The translations under genes and the position numbers were made by a program. The notes under the pieces were generated by a model. The model saw only the letters and a list, made by a program, of their open reading frames with translations. It ran no database searches and had not been told where the DNA came from. A DNA stretch of 64,000 bases from Drosophila pseudoobscura (taxonomy: Eukaryota > Arthropoda > Insecta > Diptera > Drosophilidae): the NCBI RefSeq assembly GCF_009870125.1, contig NC_046681.1:4588001-4652000 (forward strand), read 5' to 3'. This document shows, piece by piece, positions 53,601 to 63,235 of the stretch. Each line of letters opens with the position of its first letter. The first letter of the stretch is position 1.

Positions 53601-55130
53601 GCAAGCCTCCCCTAAGAAAGTGGTTCTGGAGCTGGGGTTGGACCAGGGCCTGGGTCTGGGTCTGGGTCTGCGGCAGATGAAGCTAAAAACGAATACGAAA
53701 AGCAGTAAAAAAATGATAAACGCTTCAACTGATGACACATTCAGTTTCACACACGAACGACTTTCAATTTACATTTGATGTTTTATGTTTCGCAGCATTT
53801 ACCAAACCCAAGACGAACAAAATGAATGAAGGAATGAATGAGCCGAGGAGGCAACAAGGAGGAAAAGAATCACTCATACGCACCCACGCACATGGGGACT
53901 GGCGCTGGCGCCGCCCGACGTTTGACGCCGCCTGGCAGAACGCACAGAAGAAAAAAATTGCACGAGCACGAGCAGAAATCCAGAAAACCCAACCGAGAAG
54001 AACTTACCAAAAAGCAGTGGCTCTAAGGAGCAGTGGTAGAAGCTCCATTCAGCAGACGACGCCAGTGCCAAGTAGTCGACAAGGAGGGAAAAACGAAGGA
54101 GAAGAAAAGTTGTGTGTACGAAGGTATGGGGAACGTTGCGCAAATAAACGAAAAATATTTTGTACTTCAAATAGAAAACGAAGACTGCAAAAATAACTTG
54201 AATGGTGTAGGCGATATCTCGACTATGGAACACCCTACCACTCTCATTTTCAGCAATCAAAAAACTGTACACTGATTATATTTGTTATAATATCTTTCTT
54301 TTAATATTTTCTATATTCTCGAATCTGTAATGCTGCGGCATCAGTTTGCATTTTGTGGTCTAAGACGAATTTCCTTGTACTGAAATGTAAATTTTAATGG
54401 GCCCTATAAATTCAACTATTCCAACGAAATGATAAAGGAAGAGTTTTTTTCTCTGAATTGAATTGGAAAGCAAAAATACCTACTTAAAAGATCTATGACT
54501 ACAGGGTAGTTAAATTGGCAGAGAAGCAGCCGCATCAAAAGAAGTAGTCTATGGAGGGGACGTAGCTTTGGTATTGGGAGAAGGGTGGACATTTTTGCAA
54601 TACGCATAATTTTTACCCAGAGTCAAAACTCGAGTTTCTCTACAGCATGTGCACTGGGTGTCTGTGCGTGCGAGTGTCTGAGAGTATCTGGGAGATTAAG
54701 TGGCTAAAAAAGAGAGAGAGGAGAGTGTTTGTGTGCGATTTGAGACGCTGCTAAATCCGGCATTTCTTTACCCATTTCAATAATTCGGTTGAGCCATGTC
54801 AACTAAGGTTATATATGGGTTGTTGTTGAACAATTTTCTCGTAGGGATACAAAAAGGAGGACTTTGTATACTTTGTGCTTGAAATATAGAAGAAAAAAAA
54901 GAAACACAAGACATTTAGAAATAAATACGAATTGACCAAAATTATATCTGCTCTGGATATTGCGTTTTAATTCATTATAATGAATGAGTATTATCTAATA
55001 CATAAAAAACTCGTGTCACGATGCTTTTTTTTCTACTAAATATGCTCATAGGCTATAACTATTTTTCACCTTTCATTAACGAAAATGTGCTTGTGAGCAT
55101 GTCGAGGTTGTGAAAATCTAAATCACAAGA
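47700..55130. other. Intergenic stretch upstream of beat, no gene recognised
   Basis: About 7.4 kb with no credible coding frame. It holds simple repeats (CATA near 49570-49600, GGTCTGGG near 53645-53672) and AT-rich blocks at 47.9-48.1, 50.0-50.2 and 52.2-53.0 kb. A 21-bp motif at 54217-54237 matches 19 of 21 bases of a site at 41445-41465 in the opposite orientation. Regulatory DNA for beat is likely here but not definable. Confidence 0.55.
54217..54237. repeat. Dispersed 21-bp motif, second copy at 41445-41465
   Basis: TCTCGACTATGGAACACCCT (plus one A) matches the reverse complement of 41445-41465 at 19 of 21 positions. A sequence this similar twice in 64 kb suggests a dispersed repeat terminus of the short non-autonomous kind common in Drosophila, but flanking similarity is weak. 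Confidence 0.4.
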
Positions 55131-55302
55131 GGCACGAGATGGACGAACGACAATTCGAACTGATGCAACACAAAATTGTTGACGAGGCCAAAAGTAGGAT
55201 AGGATTCCATTTCACTCGAAGAAAGTATGCTTTTATTATATGCCAACTTGACGAACAGTTTTCAAAAATAAAATCCAAAATCAATCACAAAAAATTGTTA
55301 TT

Positions 55303-55584
55303 CTAAAAAATACTACACAGCGACCAGCGACTATCAGCCTTCATCTTAGACGCTCTAGTCTTGTTAGTTATTATCAAATTTTTGTACTTAAGCTTTTGTT
55401 TGGCACCCATTGTTCTCCATGACAGCGCTCCATACTGCACCATTATGTTGGGGTGGAGACCGACGTATTTTGTTTTGAATTCCCTCAGAAAGTTGAGGAA
55501 TCCATTATTAGTGGTGCGGGCGTATTTTTGTATTTTCGATACAAAAGAAGAGACTTTCTTGCTGTCTTTTTGAAGATCACCCAT
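55303..55584 (-). CDS. Protamine-like sperm nuclear basic protein with MST-HMG box
   Basis: A 93-aa intronless frame starting MGDLQKDSKK in a good context (TTCCATTATGG). Residues about 26-70 (NGFLNFLREF, GLHPNIMVQYGALSWRTM, KQKLKYKN) match the pattern of the MST-HMG box, the HMG-like core of Drosophila protamines (Mst35Ba/Bb) and related sperm chromatin proteins: FLNFLRxF, a GLxP turn, a Trp, then a basic helix. It has 19 Lys/Arg against 4 Asp/Glu, so it is strongly basic. Such proteins replace histones during spermatid nuclear condensation. It lies in an island of other sperm-type genes. It is shorter and less Cys-rich than ProtA/B, so it is probably another family member; which ortholog I cannot say. 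The C-terminus SRWSLCSIF is atypical. Confidence 0.65.
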   Translation of the reverse strand: MGDLQKDSKKVSSFVSKIQKYARTTNNGFLNFLREFKTKYVGLHPNIMVQYGALSWRTMGAKQKLKYKNLIITNKTRASKMKADSRWSLCSIF

Positions 55585-55751
55585 AATGGAAAACTAATAA
55601 ATCAGAACAAATTTTTGTACTGACGATTTTTTTAAGATTTTGTGCAGCAAAAACAACGGTACTAATGATCGGAGTATTGTGAGTCATGTTTGTTCACAAC
55701 TATGCAATAGCTGACTAAAAATAATTAAATAAATAAGAGTAGTTTTTACAG

Positions 55752-56021
55752 TCTACAGCGGACAAGAAACCTGCCAAAGGGATTGCTAGAGCAAAACATT
55801 GTGAAGTGCTTACGGCCCGAGCATCAACGAGCTTAGAGAATTGGCTGAGCAATTATCGAAGAAATTGCGGTCGACTACCCAGAAAAATGGTATAAAAATC
55901 AAACGGCGGGTCGTCATTTACAAAATATCCTGAGCCGGCACTCCGAAAAAGCGTTGATGGAAGGCCAAATCAAGGAAACCAGCTTAGCTCACTAAAGAAG
56001 TCCATCCGAATCATCGTCTAA
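55752..56021 (+). pseudogene. Coding-like frame with one internal stop
   Basis: After a good acceptor (TAGTTTTTACAG) comes a frame of 89 codons to a TAA at 56019. It reads STADKKPAKGIARAKHCEVL and onward in natural, basic composition, broken only by a TAA at 55893-55895. It then continues with SSFTKYPEPALRKSVDGRPN to LSSLKKSIRIIV. No start ATG or matching upstream exon in phase 0 was found; the antisense protamine-like gene lies directly to the left. It may be a decayed last exon of a basic, possibly testis protein, a readthrough gene, or an assembly error at one codon. Confidence 0.35.
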
Positions 56022-58924
56022 GAGCCGTGGTGCTTATCTTTTATGTTTCTTCATTTTATAAATTCTTGATAACAGTTGTATATTTAAAGGAATCAATATA
56101 CCGAACACCTTTTTCTTTTAACTCGTTCACATATGTCTATATAATATCCTTTGGATATTAAAAATGTAGAAGAAACTTTTCTAGAACACCTAATATCGAC
56201 AACTGACAATTTGTTCTCCATTTGTTCTGCCGTCCCTTTTTTGTCCCCTAGGCAGAATTTCCGCAAAAAGTTTCCGCAAGCTATAATAAGCATCACTCGA
56301 AGACATTTCTTACATATTGACATCTTCATCGTGTAAACTTTTCAATGGTCACTTGTGAGCATTTCCCCAAAAACCGATGCTTGACAAGTTTCGTCTTTTG
56401 AGATCGGCCACAAAGCCACTTCAAAATGAGGCCCACACAATGGGTGCCTCGCCTCGCCCACGGGCCAGGCCAGACCCACACTCAGCATGTGGTCAACAAA
56501 AAAGAAGGAACCACCGAAACAAAAGGCCACAAAAAGCAGTTGGACAAAAATTGCCCATAACGAGCACTTGACCGAACGAGAGAACAAACGTGAGATGCCA
56601 AAGTTCGGAGAAATTTGCCACATCTTTTGTATACCGTATACATTTTCAATACGAGACGAGTATGTGTACGTAATACGTATCCGTAATATATAAGTTTAAA
56701 GTGCTTGAAGAAACGGAAAAAATGCACTTAAAGACCCAACATTTGTCTCAATGAAGGCCGTGTCACATAAGTTACGTTACGTTCCTTTTTCTTTTTCACC
56801 TAATTTATACAGTTTACTGTGCGACCTCCGTGGCTGTCCGTGGTCTCTGCGGTGCGCCAGTCGTGTCCTGGTCTGCCACTTGAAGCCATATAATTGCGCT
56901 TATCTCTTGGCGCACACTCAAGAGGCCCCGGCTCAATATGTTTTTGGAGTGAAATGAAGTGCCCATCGTGTCCACTTGTAAAAAGGCCAGGGCGAGAGCG
57001 CCAGGTTGGGATGGACAGAGGGGTTCGGAGAGGGAGGGGTGGAAGCGAACTCCGAGCAGAGGAATGGAATCCCAGCAGCAATTTTTGTATTTGATTTAAA
57101 AGGAAATACCTTTTTTAGTTGAAGCCTCTCCACTTGCTTGTTTGCTTTGCTGTTTTTCTTTTTGCCTTCCGCTTTCTTTTTTTGTTTTGCGGTGACATTT
57201 TTATGTGCTGTGTGCGAGTGAGGAGGAGGGGTGTGGGGGAAACTTTTTGGCATGCCACCAATGAGATTATCTTAAGTGGGGTGCTGTTTCTTATAGAAAC
57301 AGGAGAGGGCGTACTCAATTGCAGTCTTCAAGTTTCGCTCCTTTTTTTCGTCTATAAATGAGTTTTGCAATAGTTTTTAGCCGGGGGTCTCCGGTCTTTT
57401 GTCTTTATAGATAAAAAAGGTCTGTTAAGTCGAGTGTTTCGCTAAATCGATGCGTAGTGCTTTTTAAGAAAGTAGTATGAATAAATAATGCGCACCGCAT
57501 GGCAAACATTTCAAATTATACAAACAAAAATTAAGTAGATGAGACATTATAACTTCTCAACACTGAGGTAATAATAACAAGAAGAGATTCTAAATATATT
57601 TCGCTGAACACCCAGAACATCATTTGAATAGAAAAGAGAACCTTATTCCAGGTTTGAGTTTCATCAATTTGTCCCTTTTAATTGTTATTAATTTATGCAA
57701 CATAATTCAGATTTTGATACAAACTTTCAATTAATTACAGCACAGATTTCTATCTGTATTACTCCTCAAATTTCTACAATTAATTATCTAGACAAATGAG
57801 AATTAAGCAAAAATTCTCTTGCCAGAACGAAGGCTGGCTCCGTGATGCCAAGGCCCTAATTTATATTAATATTTTTCGTTTCCTAAAGATAAATCTACCA
57901 CCTCTTTCACTTGTGTGTCTGTTCGTCTCTGTCTTTTGCTAGGTCTCCACATCTCCTGCCATCGCCTCGAATGCATCTTTTGAAAGCCTCAAGTGTGAAC
58001 ACACATTATAATAAACGCCTCAATTGTTGTGCAGCCATCTGTGTAATTTATGTTTAGCTAATGTTCAGGGATCGATGAGCTTGTCAGCTTTTGTGAATCA
58101 CAGCACCCACACAGACACGCAGAGGTCCTATATCCTGTCCCGCACTCACACACACACACACACACACACACATCGACATGTACCTCCCTCTAAACGAAAC
58201 CGAAGGAAGCTGGAAAATGACGTTAAGGTTGCTTCGTTGAGTCTAATAGACTTTCATGTCTGCCTCGACTCGACGTCGACTTTTCCCCAGTTTAGAGCAG
58301 GTCCTGCGAAAATCCTTTGGCATCCAGTTCACCCTTCCTCACCCATTTTGCTGGTGTCTCCGCAGTACTTATTTTTCCCTCTTTTTAGACATGTTTCAAT
58401 GATTTCTTATTTTTGCCAGAGGGGCGAAACTGTTGCGCTGCTGTTTTGTCGTTAGAAAAATTCAATTTTTTTGTATTTGTCGGTCGCTCCGATGTTAAAT
58501 CGTTGATGTGTGAAATTCGTACTCCGCCATGAGCTGAGCACCAGCAACCACAACAAAAACAAATAAAAACAAAAACAACAGCAAGAACTTGACTTTGATC
58601 GATATTTAAGGCAGCTCCCACTTTTCCGAATCATCTTTTTGTTTTAAAATTTTAAATTTTCGACATCAAGTGTGCCTTCGGATGGAATCCCACAAACGTA
58701 CATCAGATGTGTGTAGAACATTCTCATTTCAGTTTAGTCTCTCGTGCCGTACACATCTCCTAAATTTTCGTGTAAAAAACAAAAGCAAACCAAATTCTTC
58801 GCTCCAAAAACTTTGGAATCTTTTCGAAAGATCTCTAGCAAACGGCAAAGTGTAAATTTGACATTTCTGAAAATTATTCGTGAATCAGTTAATCTTTTTT
58901 TTCAGTTTCCTCCGTTCCTGAAAG
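56022..58924. other. Intergenic, no gene recognised
   Basis: No credible frame. (CA)13 lies at 58147-58172. The last 250 nt before the sperm gene at 58925 are AT-rich (TTTTAAAATTTTAAATTTT at 58642-58661) and probably hold its short testis promoter, though I see no clear element. The leader could contain the translational control element typical of this gene family, but I find no good match. Confidence 0.5.
58147..58172. repeat. (CA)13 microsatellite
   Basis: Pure dinucleotide run in intergenic DNA. Confidence 0.95.
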
Positions 58925-59110
58925 ATGTGTAATTCTGCCTGCGGTTCGGTTTCGTACGCCCTGGCCTACGGTCCAGTGGGCCCCGCCCTGCCCGCAATGA
59001 AATACACCAACTGCTGCTGTGGCCCCTGCCCTCCCTGCGGACCCTGGACCTGCCCGCCCAATCGCTGCTGTAGCTGCTGTGAATGGGGCTGCTTTGGGCC
59101 CTACTACTGA
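58925..59110 (+). CDS. Small Cys/Pro/Gly-rich male-specific sperm protein
   Basis: A 61-aa intronless protein starting MCNSACGSVSYAL. It contains GPVGPALPAMKYTNCCCGPC, PPNRCCSCCEWGCFGPYY and only two CGP tripeptides. It is a clear paralog of the C-terminal half of the larger CGP-repeat gene at 61306 (shared YAL, GPVGP, LP-x-MK, NRC, EWGCFGP). The type is that of Mst84D/Mst87F, structural components of the sperm tail made late in spermatogenesis under translational control. AATAAA follows at 59210-59215, 100 nt after the stop. Family is confident; exact ortholog is not assigned. Confidence 0.85.
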   Translation: MCNSACGSVSYALAYGPVGPALPAMKYTNCCCGPCPPCGPWTCPPNRCCSCCEWGCFGPYY

Positions 59111-59508
59111 GACTCTAAGCGGAGCGGAGTAGAAGGAATCTCGTCTCAGATCAAACTGTTGCCGAAACACCTCGCACAATTAGAGGAGCGAAGTTTTTGT
59201 TGCTGCTACAATAAACAATAATGTATTAAAAATATCTCAATTTTTTTTTCTCTGTTGGATCTGCAGCTGTATCTGTGCCGATATTAAGCATCTGACATGC
59301 TATATCGTTAGTCTTCAGGAATCATCCTGGTGATTCTATAAAGCTTTCCAAGTCTTCAAGGACAGCCCCATGGGGGATATAGTTCCTTAAACCTCCATCG
59401 CTCTCATGGCCATGCGCCTGATCGGACTGGATAATTTTCCCAAAATAAAAGCACATCAAAGTGTACTTGGAAATTTATTTCATAATGTTTGGGCTATGGA
59501 TACGTAAA
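59111..59508. other. Spacer between converging sperm genes
   Basis: About 400 nt holding the 3' UTR and AATAAA (59210) of the plus-strand gene, and probably the end of the minus-strand gene that follows, whose AATAAA is at 59514-59509. No frame of note. Confidence 0.5.
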
Positions 59509-59528
59509 TTTATTATTTCTCGAGTCCT

Positions 59529-59771
59529 TCACTTGCACTCGGATATTTGCGGTTCCTTTTTCGGTCCTCCCTGCTCTGGGGGACAGGGAGGAGCTATGTT
59601 GTGTGGCACATAGCAGTTGTTGGAGTTCTGGCGACTGGTGTCACGCACCCAACACTTGTCGAAGGGCCCGCAAGGTGTGGGCACTAGGTCTCTGCCGGTG
59701 AATCGCACTGTAGACAGAGGCGGATTGTTGCAGGCTAAATCATATGAGGCACAGGCCCAGCCCCCACACAT
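59529..59771 (-). CDS. Small Cys-rich sperm-type protein (MCGGWAC family), derived tail
   Basis: An 80-aa protein starting MCGGWACASYDLACNNPPLS and followed by TVRFTGRDLVPTPCGP. The first 40 residues align almost residue for residue with the neighbouring gene at 60238-60056. The tail differs: instead of GGC repeats it reads KCWVRDTSRQNSNNCYVPHN and ends in a Pro/Lys part. The loss of the Cys-Gly repeat suggests functional divergence. AATAAA lies only 15 nt past the stop (59514-59509). A probable 62-nt leader intron (59858-59797, TTG|GTAAGT to CGCCTTAG) ends 25 nt upstream of the ATG. Likely testis-expressed by family and context; not demonstrated. Confidence 0.8.
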   Translation of the reverse strand: MCGGWACASYDLACNNPPLSTVRFTGRDLVPTPCGPFDKCWVRDTSRQNSNNCYVPHNIAPPCPPEQGGPKKEPQISECK

Positions 59772-59796
59772 CTTGGCTATGGAGTTGAGAACGGAA

Positions 59797-59858
59797 CTAA
59801 GGCGAGAGACGTCTCAATGTGGAATTTATTTTTACAGGAAAACTTTGTGAAAACTTAC
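59797..59858 (-). other. Probable 62-nt intron in the 5' UTR
   Basis: On the minus strand, GTAAGTTTTC opens the interval and CTCGCCTTAG closes it, 25 nt before the start codon of the 80-aa gene. Size and signals are typical of Drosophila small introns. The exon upstream contains no ATG in frame. Confidence 0.5.
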
Positions 59859-60055
59859 CAAGTAAAGGACTCTAGATGTTATGATAACAACGACTGGATT
59901 GTGTCTGAGAATCAGTCGTTGTCATCATTTTTATAGGATGGTTGATAGAATGCATATCCAAGGCCTATTGGATCATGTAGAAATTAGGATAGGAGTGACC
60001 AACAGGGGATCATTTCTCTGATGCTAATTGCTTACCATTCGATACCGAGAAAACT

Positions 60056-60238
60056 CTACCAGCAGCATCCGCCTCCACAGCACCCGCCGCCACAGCATCC
60101 GCCTCCGCCACAGGCCGAACAGCTGTCGCAGGCTCCGCAAGGCGTAGGGGTCAGGCACCGTCCCGTGAAGCGAAGTGTCGACAACGGACCATTGCAGCAG
60201 GCAAGTCCGTAGGAAGAACAGGCCCAGCCACCACACAT
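60056..60238 (-). CDS. Small Cys/Gly-rich sperm protein (MCGGWAC family)
   Basis: A 60-aa protein starting MCGGWACSSYGLACCNGPLS, then TLRFTGRCLTPTPCGACDSC, and ending in a CGGGC-type repeat (three GGGCC units) and Trp. It is an intronless minus-strand gene about 285 nt upstream of its diverged paralog at 59771-59529, a tandem duplicate. Cys 17 of 60. Such proteins belong with the Mst-type Cys-rich sperm structural proteins cross-linked in the flagellum. A 9-nt GC-rich repeat encodes the tail, so length variation is expected. I see no AATAAA close to the stop. Confidence 0.85.
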   Translation of the reverse strand: MCGGWACSSYGLACCNGPLSTLRFTGRCLTPTPCGACDSCSACGGGGCCGGGCCGGGCCW

Positions 60239-61305
60239 CTTGGAGCTTTACGGTTTTTTTTACTTTATTTTTTTCGCGTTACCGCCGGGAAATAGCACAA
60301 AATCGAGAGCTGAGGTCTAACTAGGTCTGAGGTAGGCAACGAACTGAAATGGGAAGTGAAGGCTTTAGGGGCTTTCACTTTGACAGCTGTGGACAGTCTG
60401 GTCGACGCCGCCCTTCTGAAAATGGTCGGAAAACGTCTCGTAGGTCTGGCCAAAAGAGGAACGAAGTGGCCGGGGGATTAGTGAGACAGAAATTACAGTG
60501 CGATATACAGGGGAGCATATGAACTTCTATAAACTTCGATGAATTAATCGATTTTAATTTCTTCATTAAACCTTTGGCTATCCCGTGCCTGGATGACTCC
60601 ATGAAATCCAAATCTCTCGAATGTAACCCACTGTTTGGCATGCAAATATCTCTCACACACATAACGAACCGTGAACAACGTTTTTTTTTTCTGTACGTAC
60701 TCCTATCTGCCACACACTCCGCTCTAGTCCCTGTCCAGCCAGCCCCAGCCCCAGTCCCATCCCCAGACAATCAATTACATTAGCCACAGTGACCGAATAC
60801 CACTGGGCTGGGACGATAGGGGACTAGAGTACCCGGCCACACCATGCCACGCATCGTTTACTGCAAATAAACGTACGTACGACTGAGGTACGGCGGAAGC
60901 GTGTGGCTTTGGTTAAGATATTCATATCCCGCATAAGCCAAAAATGGGACCACAGGGTAAATAGAGTTTAAAATGAAATTTAATTGTTCCGCTGGCTGGC
61001 AATGTTGATTCTAAGTTTTGATGTGAATTTTGGGTTCCCCTCGAATGGGCCTTGCTTTTTTTCTCACTTTTATTTGCCACAACACCTTATTGGGAAACTA
61101 TTGATAAATTCTGGAAGGGATTTTGCAAAAACGAAGCGAAAAAAAGGTGCTTTATCTGCCACATTGGGGCATTGAGACCGGACCGAAATCCTTCCAATTA
61201 TCCCGGCATATTTAGCACATTTTTTGCGCCAAGTCTTTTGCAAACGAGCAAGCAGCAGGTTGCAGTTGGCTCTTCTATCAGTCACTGAAAAACTCAACAT
61301 TTGCG
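60239..61305. other. Intergenic, shared upstream DNA of two divergent sperm genes
   Basis: About 1.07 kb between the minus-strand 60-aa gene and the plus-strand CGP gene. Open frames here on both strands are unconvincing. A TCAGTCACT start-site-like element lies at 61278-61286, about 28 nt before the CGP gene ATG, implying a very short leader. Confidence 0.5.
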
Positions 61306-61734
61306 ATGAGCTGTCGGCCCCCTAAATGCTGTGCTCCGTGCAAGCCCTGCTGTAGCGGACCCTGCGGCCCTTGCGGACCCTGCGGACCCTGTGGACCCTG
61401 CGGCCCTTGCGGACCCTGTGGACCCTGCGGCCCTTGCAGACCCTCTGGACCCTGCGGCCCTTGCGGACCCTGTGGACCCTGCGGTGGCTGTGGACCCTGT
61501 GGACCCTGCGCAGGATGCGGACCCTGTGGACCCTGCGGAGGCTGCTGTTGCCAACAGCCGTGTGCCGTGATCTCATACGCCCTGACCAGTGGTCCCGTCG
61601 GACCCGTCCTGCCGTGCATGAAGTGCATGAACTGCAACGGCAGCTGCACCGGCAGCTGTGCCCCGCCCTTCTACTTCGTGCCCAACAGGTGCGGCTGCTG
61701 CTTCGAGTGGGGCTGCTTTGGACCCTTCTACTAG
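61306..61734 (+). CDS. Cys-Gly-Pro repeat sperm protein (Mst84D/Mst87F type)
   Basis: A 142-aa protein: a short Cys-Lys-Pro leader ([16 protein letters not shown]), then about 20 Cys-Gly-Pro tripeptides (about 20-82), then a unique C-terminal domain ([36 protein letters not shown]) shared with the 61-aa gene at 58925. CGP proteins are structural parts of the sperm tail, stored as mRNA and translated late. The DNA repeat has 27-36 bp higher-order units (TGCGGCCCTTGC at 61363, 61399, 61426, 61453), so it probably expands and contracts. Single replacements inside the array (Arg for Gly, Ser for Cys) show ageing units. AATAAA is at 61844-61849. Confidence 0.9.
   Translation: MSCRPPKCCAPCKPCCSGPCGPCGPCGPCGPCGPCGPCGPCGPCRPSGPCGPCGPCGPCGGCGPCGPCAGCGPCGPCGGCCCQQPCAVISYALTSGPVGPVLPCMKCMNCNGSCTGSCAPPFYFVPNRCGCCFEWGCFGPFY
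61360..61545 (+). repeat. Coding minisatellite, 9-nt CGP units in 27-bp higher order
   Basis: Tandem TGCGGACCC/TGTGGACCC/TGCGGCCCT units keep the reading frame throughout. Synonymous variants are themselves arranged in repeated 27-bp blocks, showing recent unequal exchange or slippage. Confidence 0.9.
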
Positions 61735-62136
61735 GGATGGCAGAGGCGACAACTCAATTCCTGCTGCTCCGCCCCCGCCCGCTCGTCATGGTTGTCCTAG
61801 CTGTTGTTGCACTTTTGATGAAACTTTTCATATTTTTGAATGCAATAAATTCACGTGTCACGCGGAGATGGTAATTTTTTGCTTGTTCTTTTGTTGCCTG
61901 ACAGCCTAACAAATGGCTCGGTTCCATTTTCAGGGATGCCAAAGTTCCGCCCTGAAAATCATTTAACATTCGAACTTTTGTTAGCCAGCGAGAAAACAGA
62001 ACCCAAAAAACAGTGCACATGAAAAACTTTACGTTGGTTGGCTCGAATAAAAACAACAAAAAAGCGGGGGAAAGCGGGGAAAATCTGAAAATGGCTTGTT
62101 TTGGTTTTGCGTCGGAAAAGACTACAAAAAACTGTT

Positions 62137-62334
62137 TTAAAACCAAAAAAATAACCGTGTGAAAATATTCCAATCTTTGTGGTTACGCGATGTACTGATG
62201 TAGGTCATAGGTTTTAAAGTTTTTAGATACAAGCGAGCTGAAGGCGACAGTTCAATTGAACACACTTTTTTAGAACACGGCGTGCTGGAAAAGCGTAGCG
62301 ACATATTCAAATTAGTCGCGGTTTTTTGTATCAT
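62137..62334 (-). CDS. Hypothetical small basic protein
   Basis: A minus-strand frame of 65 aa from the first ATG (MIQKTATNLNMSLRFSSTPC, then SKKVCSIELSPSARLYLKTL). The open frame extends 23 codons upstream without an ATG (WNVPKAPKSAPQSNF), so an upstream exon is possible. Composition is natural, Ser/Thr/Lys-rich, but the last residues (RLFFWF) look like readthrough. The opposite strand is also open over 62203-62400 with acceptable composition, so I cannot be sure of strand. No domain recognised; the location among male-type genes is the only hint. Confidence 0.28.
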   Translation of the reverse strand: MIQKTATNLNMSLRFSSTPCSKKVCSIELSPSARLYLKTLKPMTYISTSRNHKDWNIFTRLFFWF

Positions 62335-62466
62335 ATCGGTGAAGTTGGATTGTGGAGCGCTTTTCGGCGCTTTCGGCACATTCCATCTCAATTGCAGGTA
62401 AATATTTTAAATATTAATGCCACAAATGGCGACGACAGCTCAAAAAAAAATCAATTGTATTTACTT

Positions 62467-63089
62467 TTAATTGCAGCCTCTTAGCCATTTTATTGGTAGA
62501 CCGTGAGCCTCGTGGATCTTCCTTATCGCATCCATAGTGGACTGTGCAGGCTTTTTCTTTGTTGAGTATGTTTGAGCCAAATCTAAGCAAAATTTGATGA
62601 GCAATCAAATATTTCCTCTTCCATCGGAAACTTACAATAATGTTTGTCGTCTTTTTGTTCCGAGGAAACTCCGTCTAAACAAATCAAATGCACTGCAAAA
62701 GTGCCATTGTCAGTGCCCAGAAAACCGCTTTGATGGGTGGCTACAGGTATATCTGGTGGATAATCGTCCTGAAAGCATCTAAATGGTTTCATTTTTTGGT
62801 TTTCCATCCATCTGGTAATGATCCACAGCTCACTGCCCAAGTGGGGCTGGCCAAAAGTTACATGAATTATTCTGCTAGTCGTGTTGAAGATATAACTTAC
62901 AGCGGGAACTGTCTTATTGATTCGGGCACATCCGATGCCCCTTACCATAAAAGGAAATTCAGCCTTCAATTGATTTGTAGAGCTGGTCTCCCATAAAATA
63001 AGAAGAGCTAATATACTGAACCACATATTAGTATAAATGACTTAGCTCAAAACTAATATATACAAAACTTACGGAATAGATTTTCCCAT
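62467..63089 (-). CDS. Secreted 170-aa protein, possibly lipocalin-like
   Basis: Three exons: 63089-63073 (17 nt), 63015-62636, 62582-62467. Both introns (57 and 53 nt) have GTAAGT donors and good acceptors, and the frame closes at 170 aa. The signal peptide is MGKSIPILALLILWETSS. There are four cysteines (35, 86, 118, 169) and three N-glycosylation sequons (39, 50, 109). TFAVHLICLDG, then KHYYLAQTYS and a helix QSTMDAIRKIHEAHGLP near the C-terminus resemble strands G-H and the closing helix of ApoD-type lipocalins, whose last two half-cystines are also 51 residues apart. A GxW motif is missing and the N-terminal half does not fit well, so this is tentative. Head-to-head with the Kunitz-like gene, 146 bp apart. 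Confidence 0.6.
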
Positions 63090-63235
63090 TTTGATGCCTT
63101 GGGAGACAGAGCCGAATTGAAAGCGTCCGATGGGGAAAAGCGTTAGAGCATGACTAACGACTTTCAATTCAGCTTCGCTAATGAGATTACCAATTAAATT
63201 TCGTTTCGTTATTGGCTCCCATTTGCTGACCTGCA
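63090..63235. promoter_or_regulatory. Shared divergent promoter of two secreted-protein genes
   Basis: Only 146 bp separate the start codons of the minus-strand lipocalin-like gene and the plus-strand Kunitz-like gene, so their promoters must overlap. I see no TATA box. CTAACGACTTTCAATTCAGC lies near the middle. Co-expression is an inference. Confidence 0.5.

Noticed and set aside
53732..54275. Overlapping plus-strand frames of 154 and 80 codons
   Set aside because: Arg/Lys/Gln-rich translation of purine-rich DNA, no conserved motif, and a dispersed repeat motif lies within the end.
58889..59179. 96-codon minus-strand frame over the 61-aa sperm gene
   Set aside because: Antisense to a well-supported Cys-rich gene; its repeats mirror that gene.
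61294..61649. Three long antisense frames rich in Gly-Pro-Gln or Ala-Gly-Ser
   Set aside because: They arise from the 9-nt CGP coding repeat read on the other strand or in other frames; collagen-like look is coincidental.
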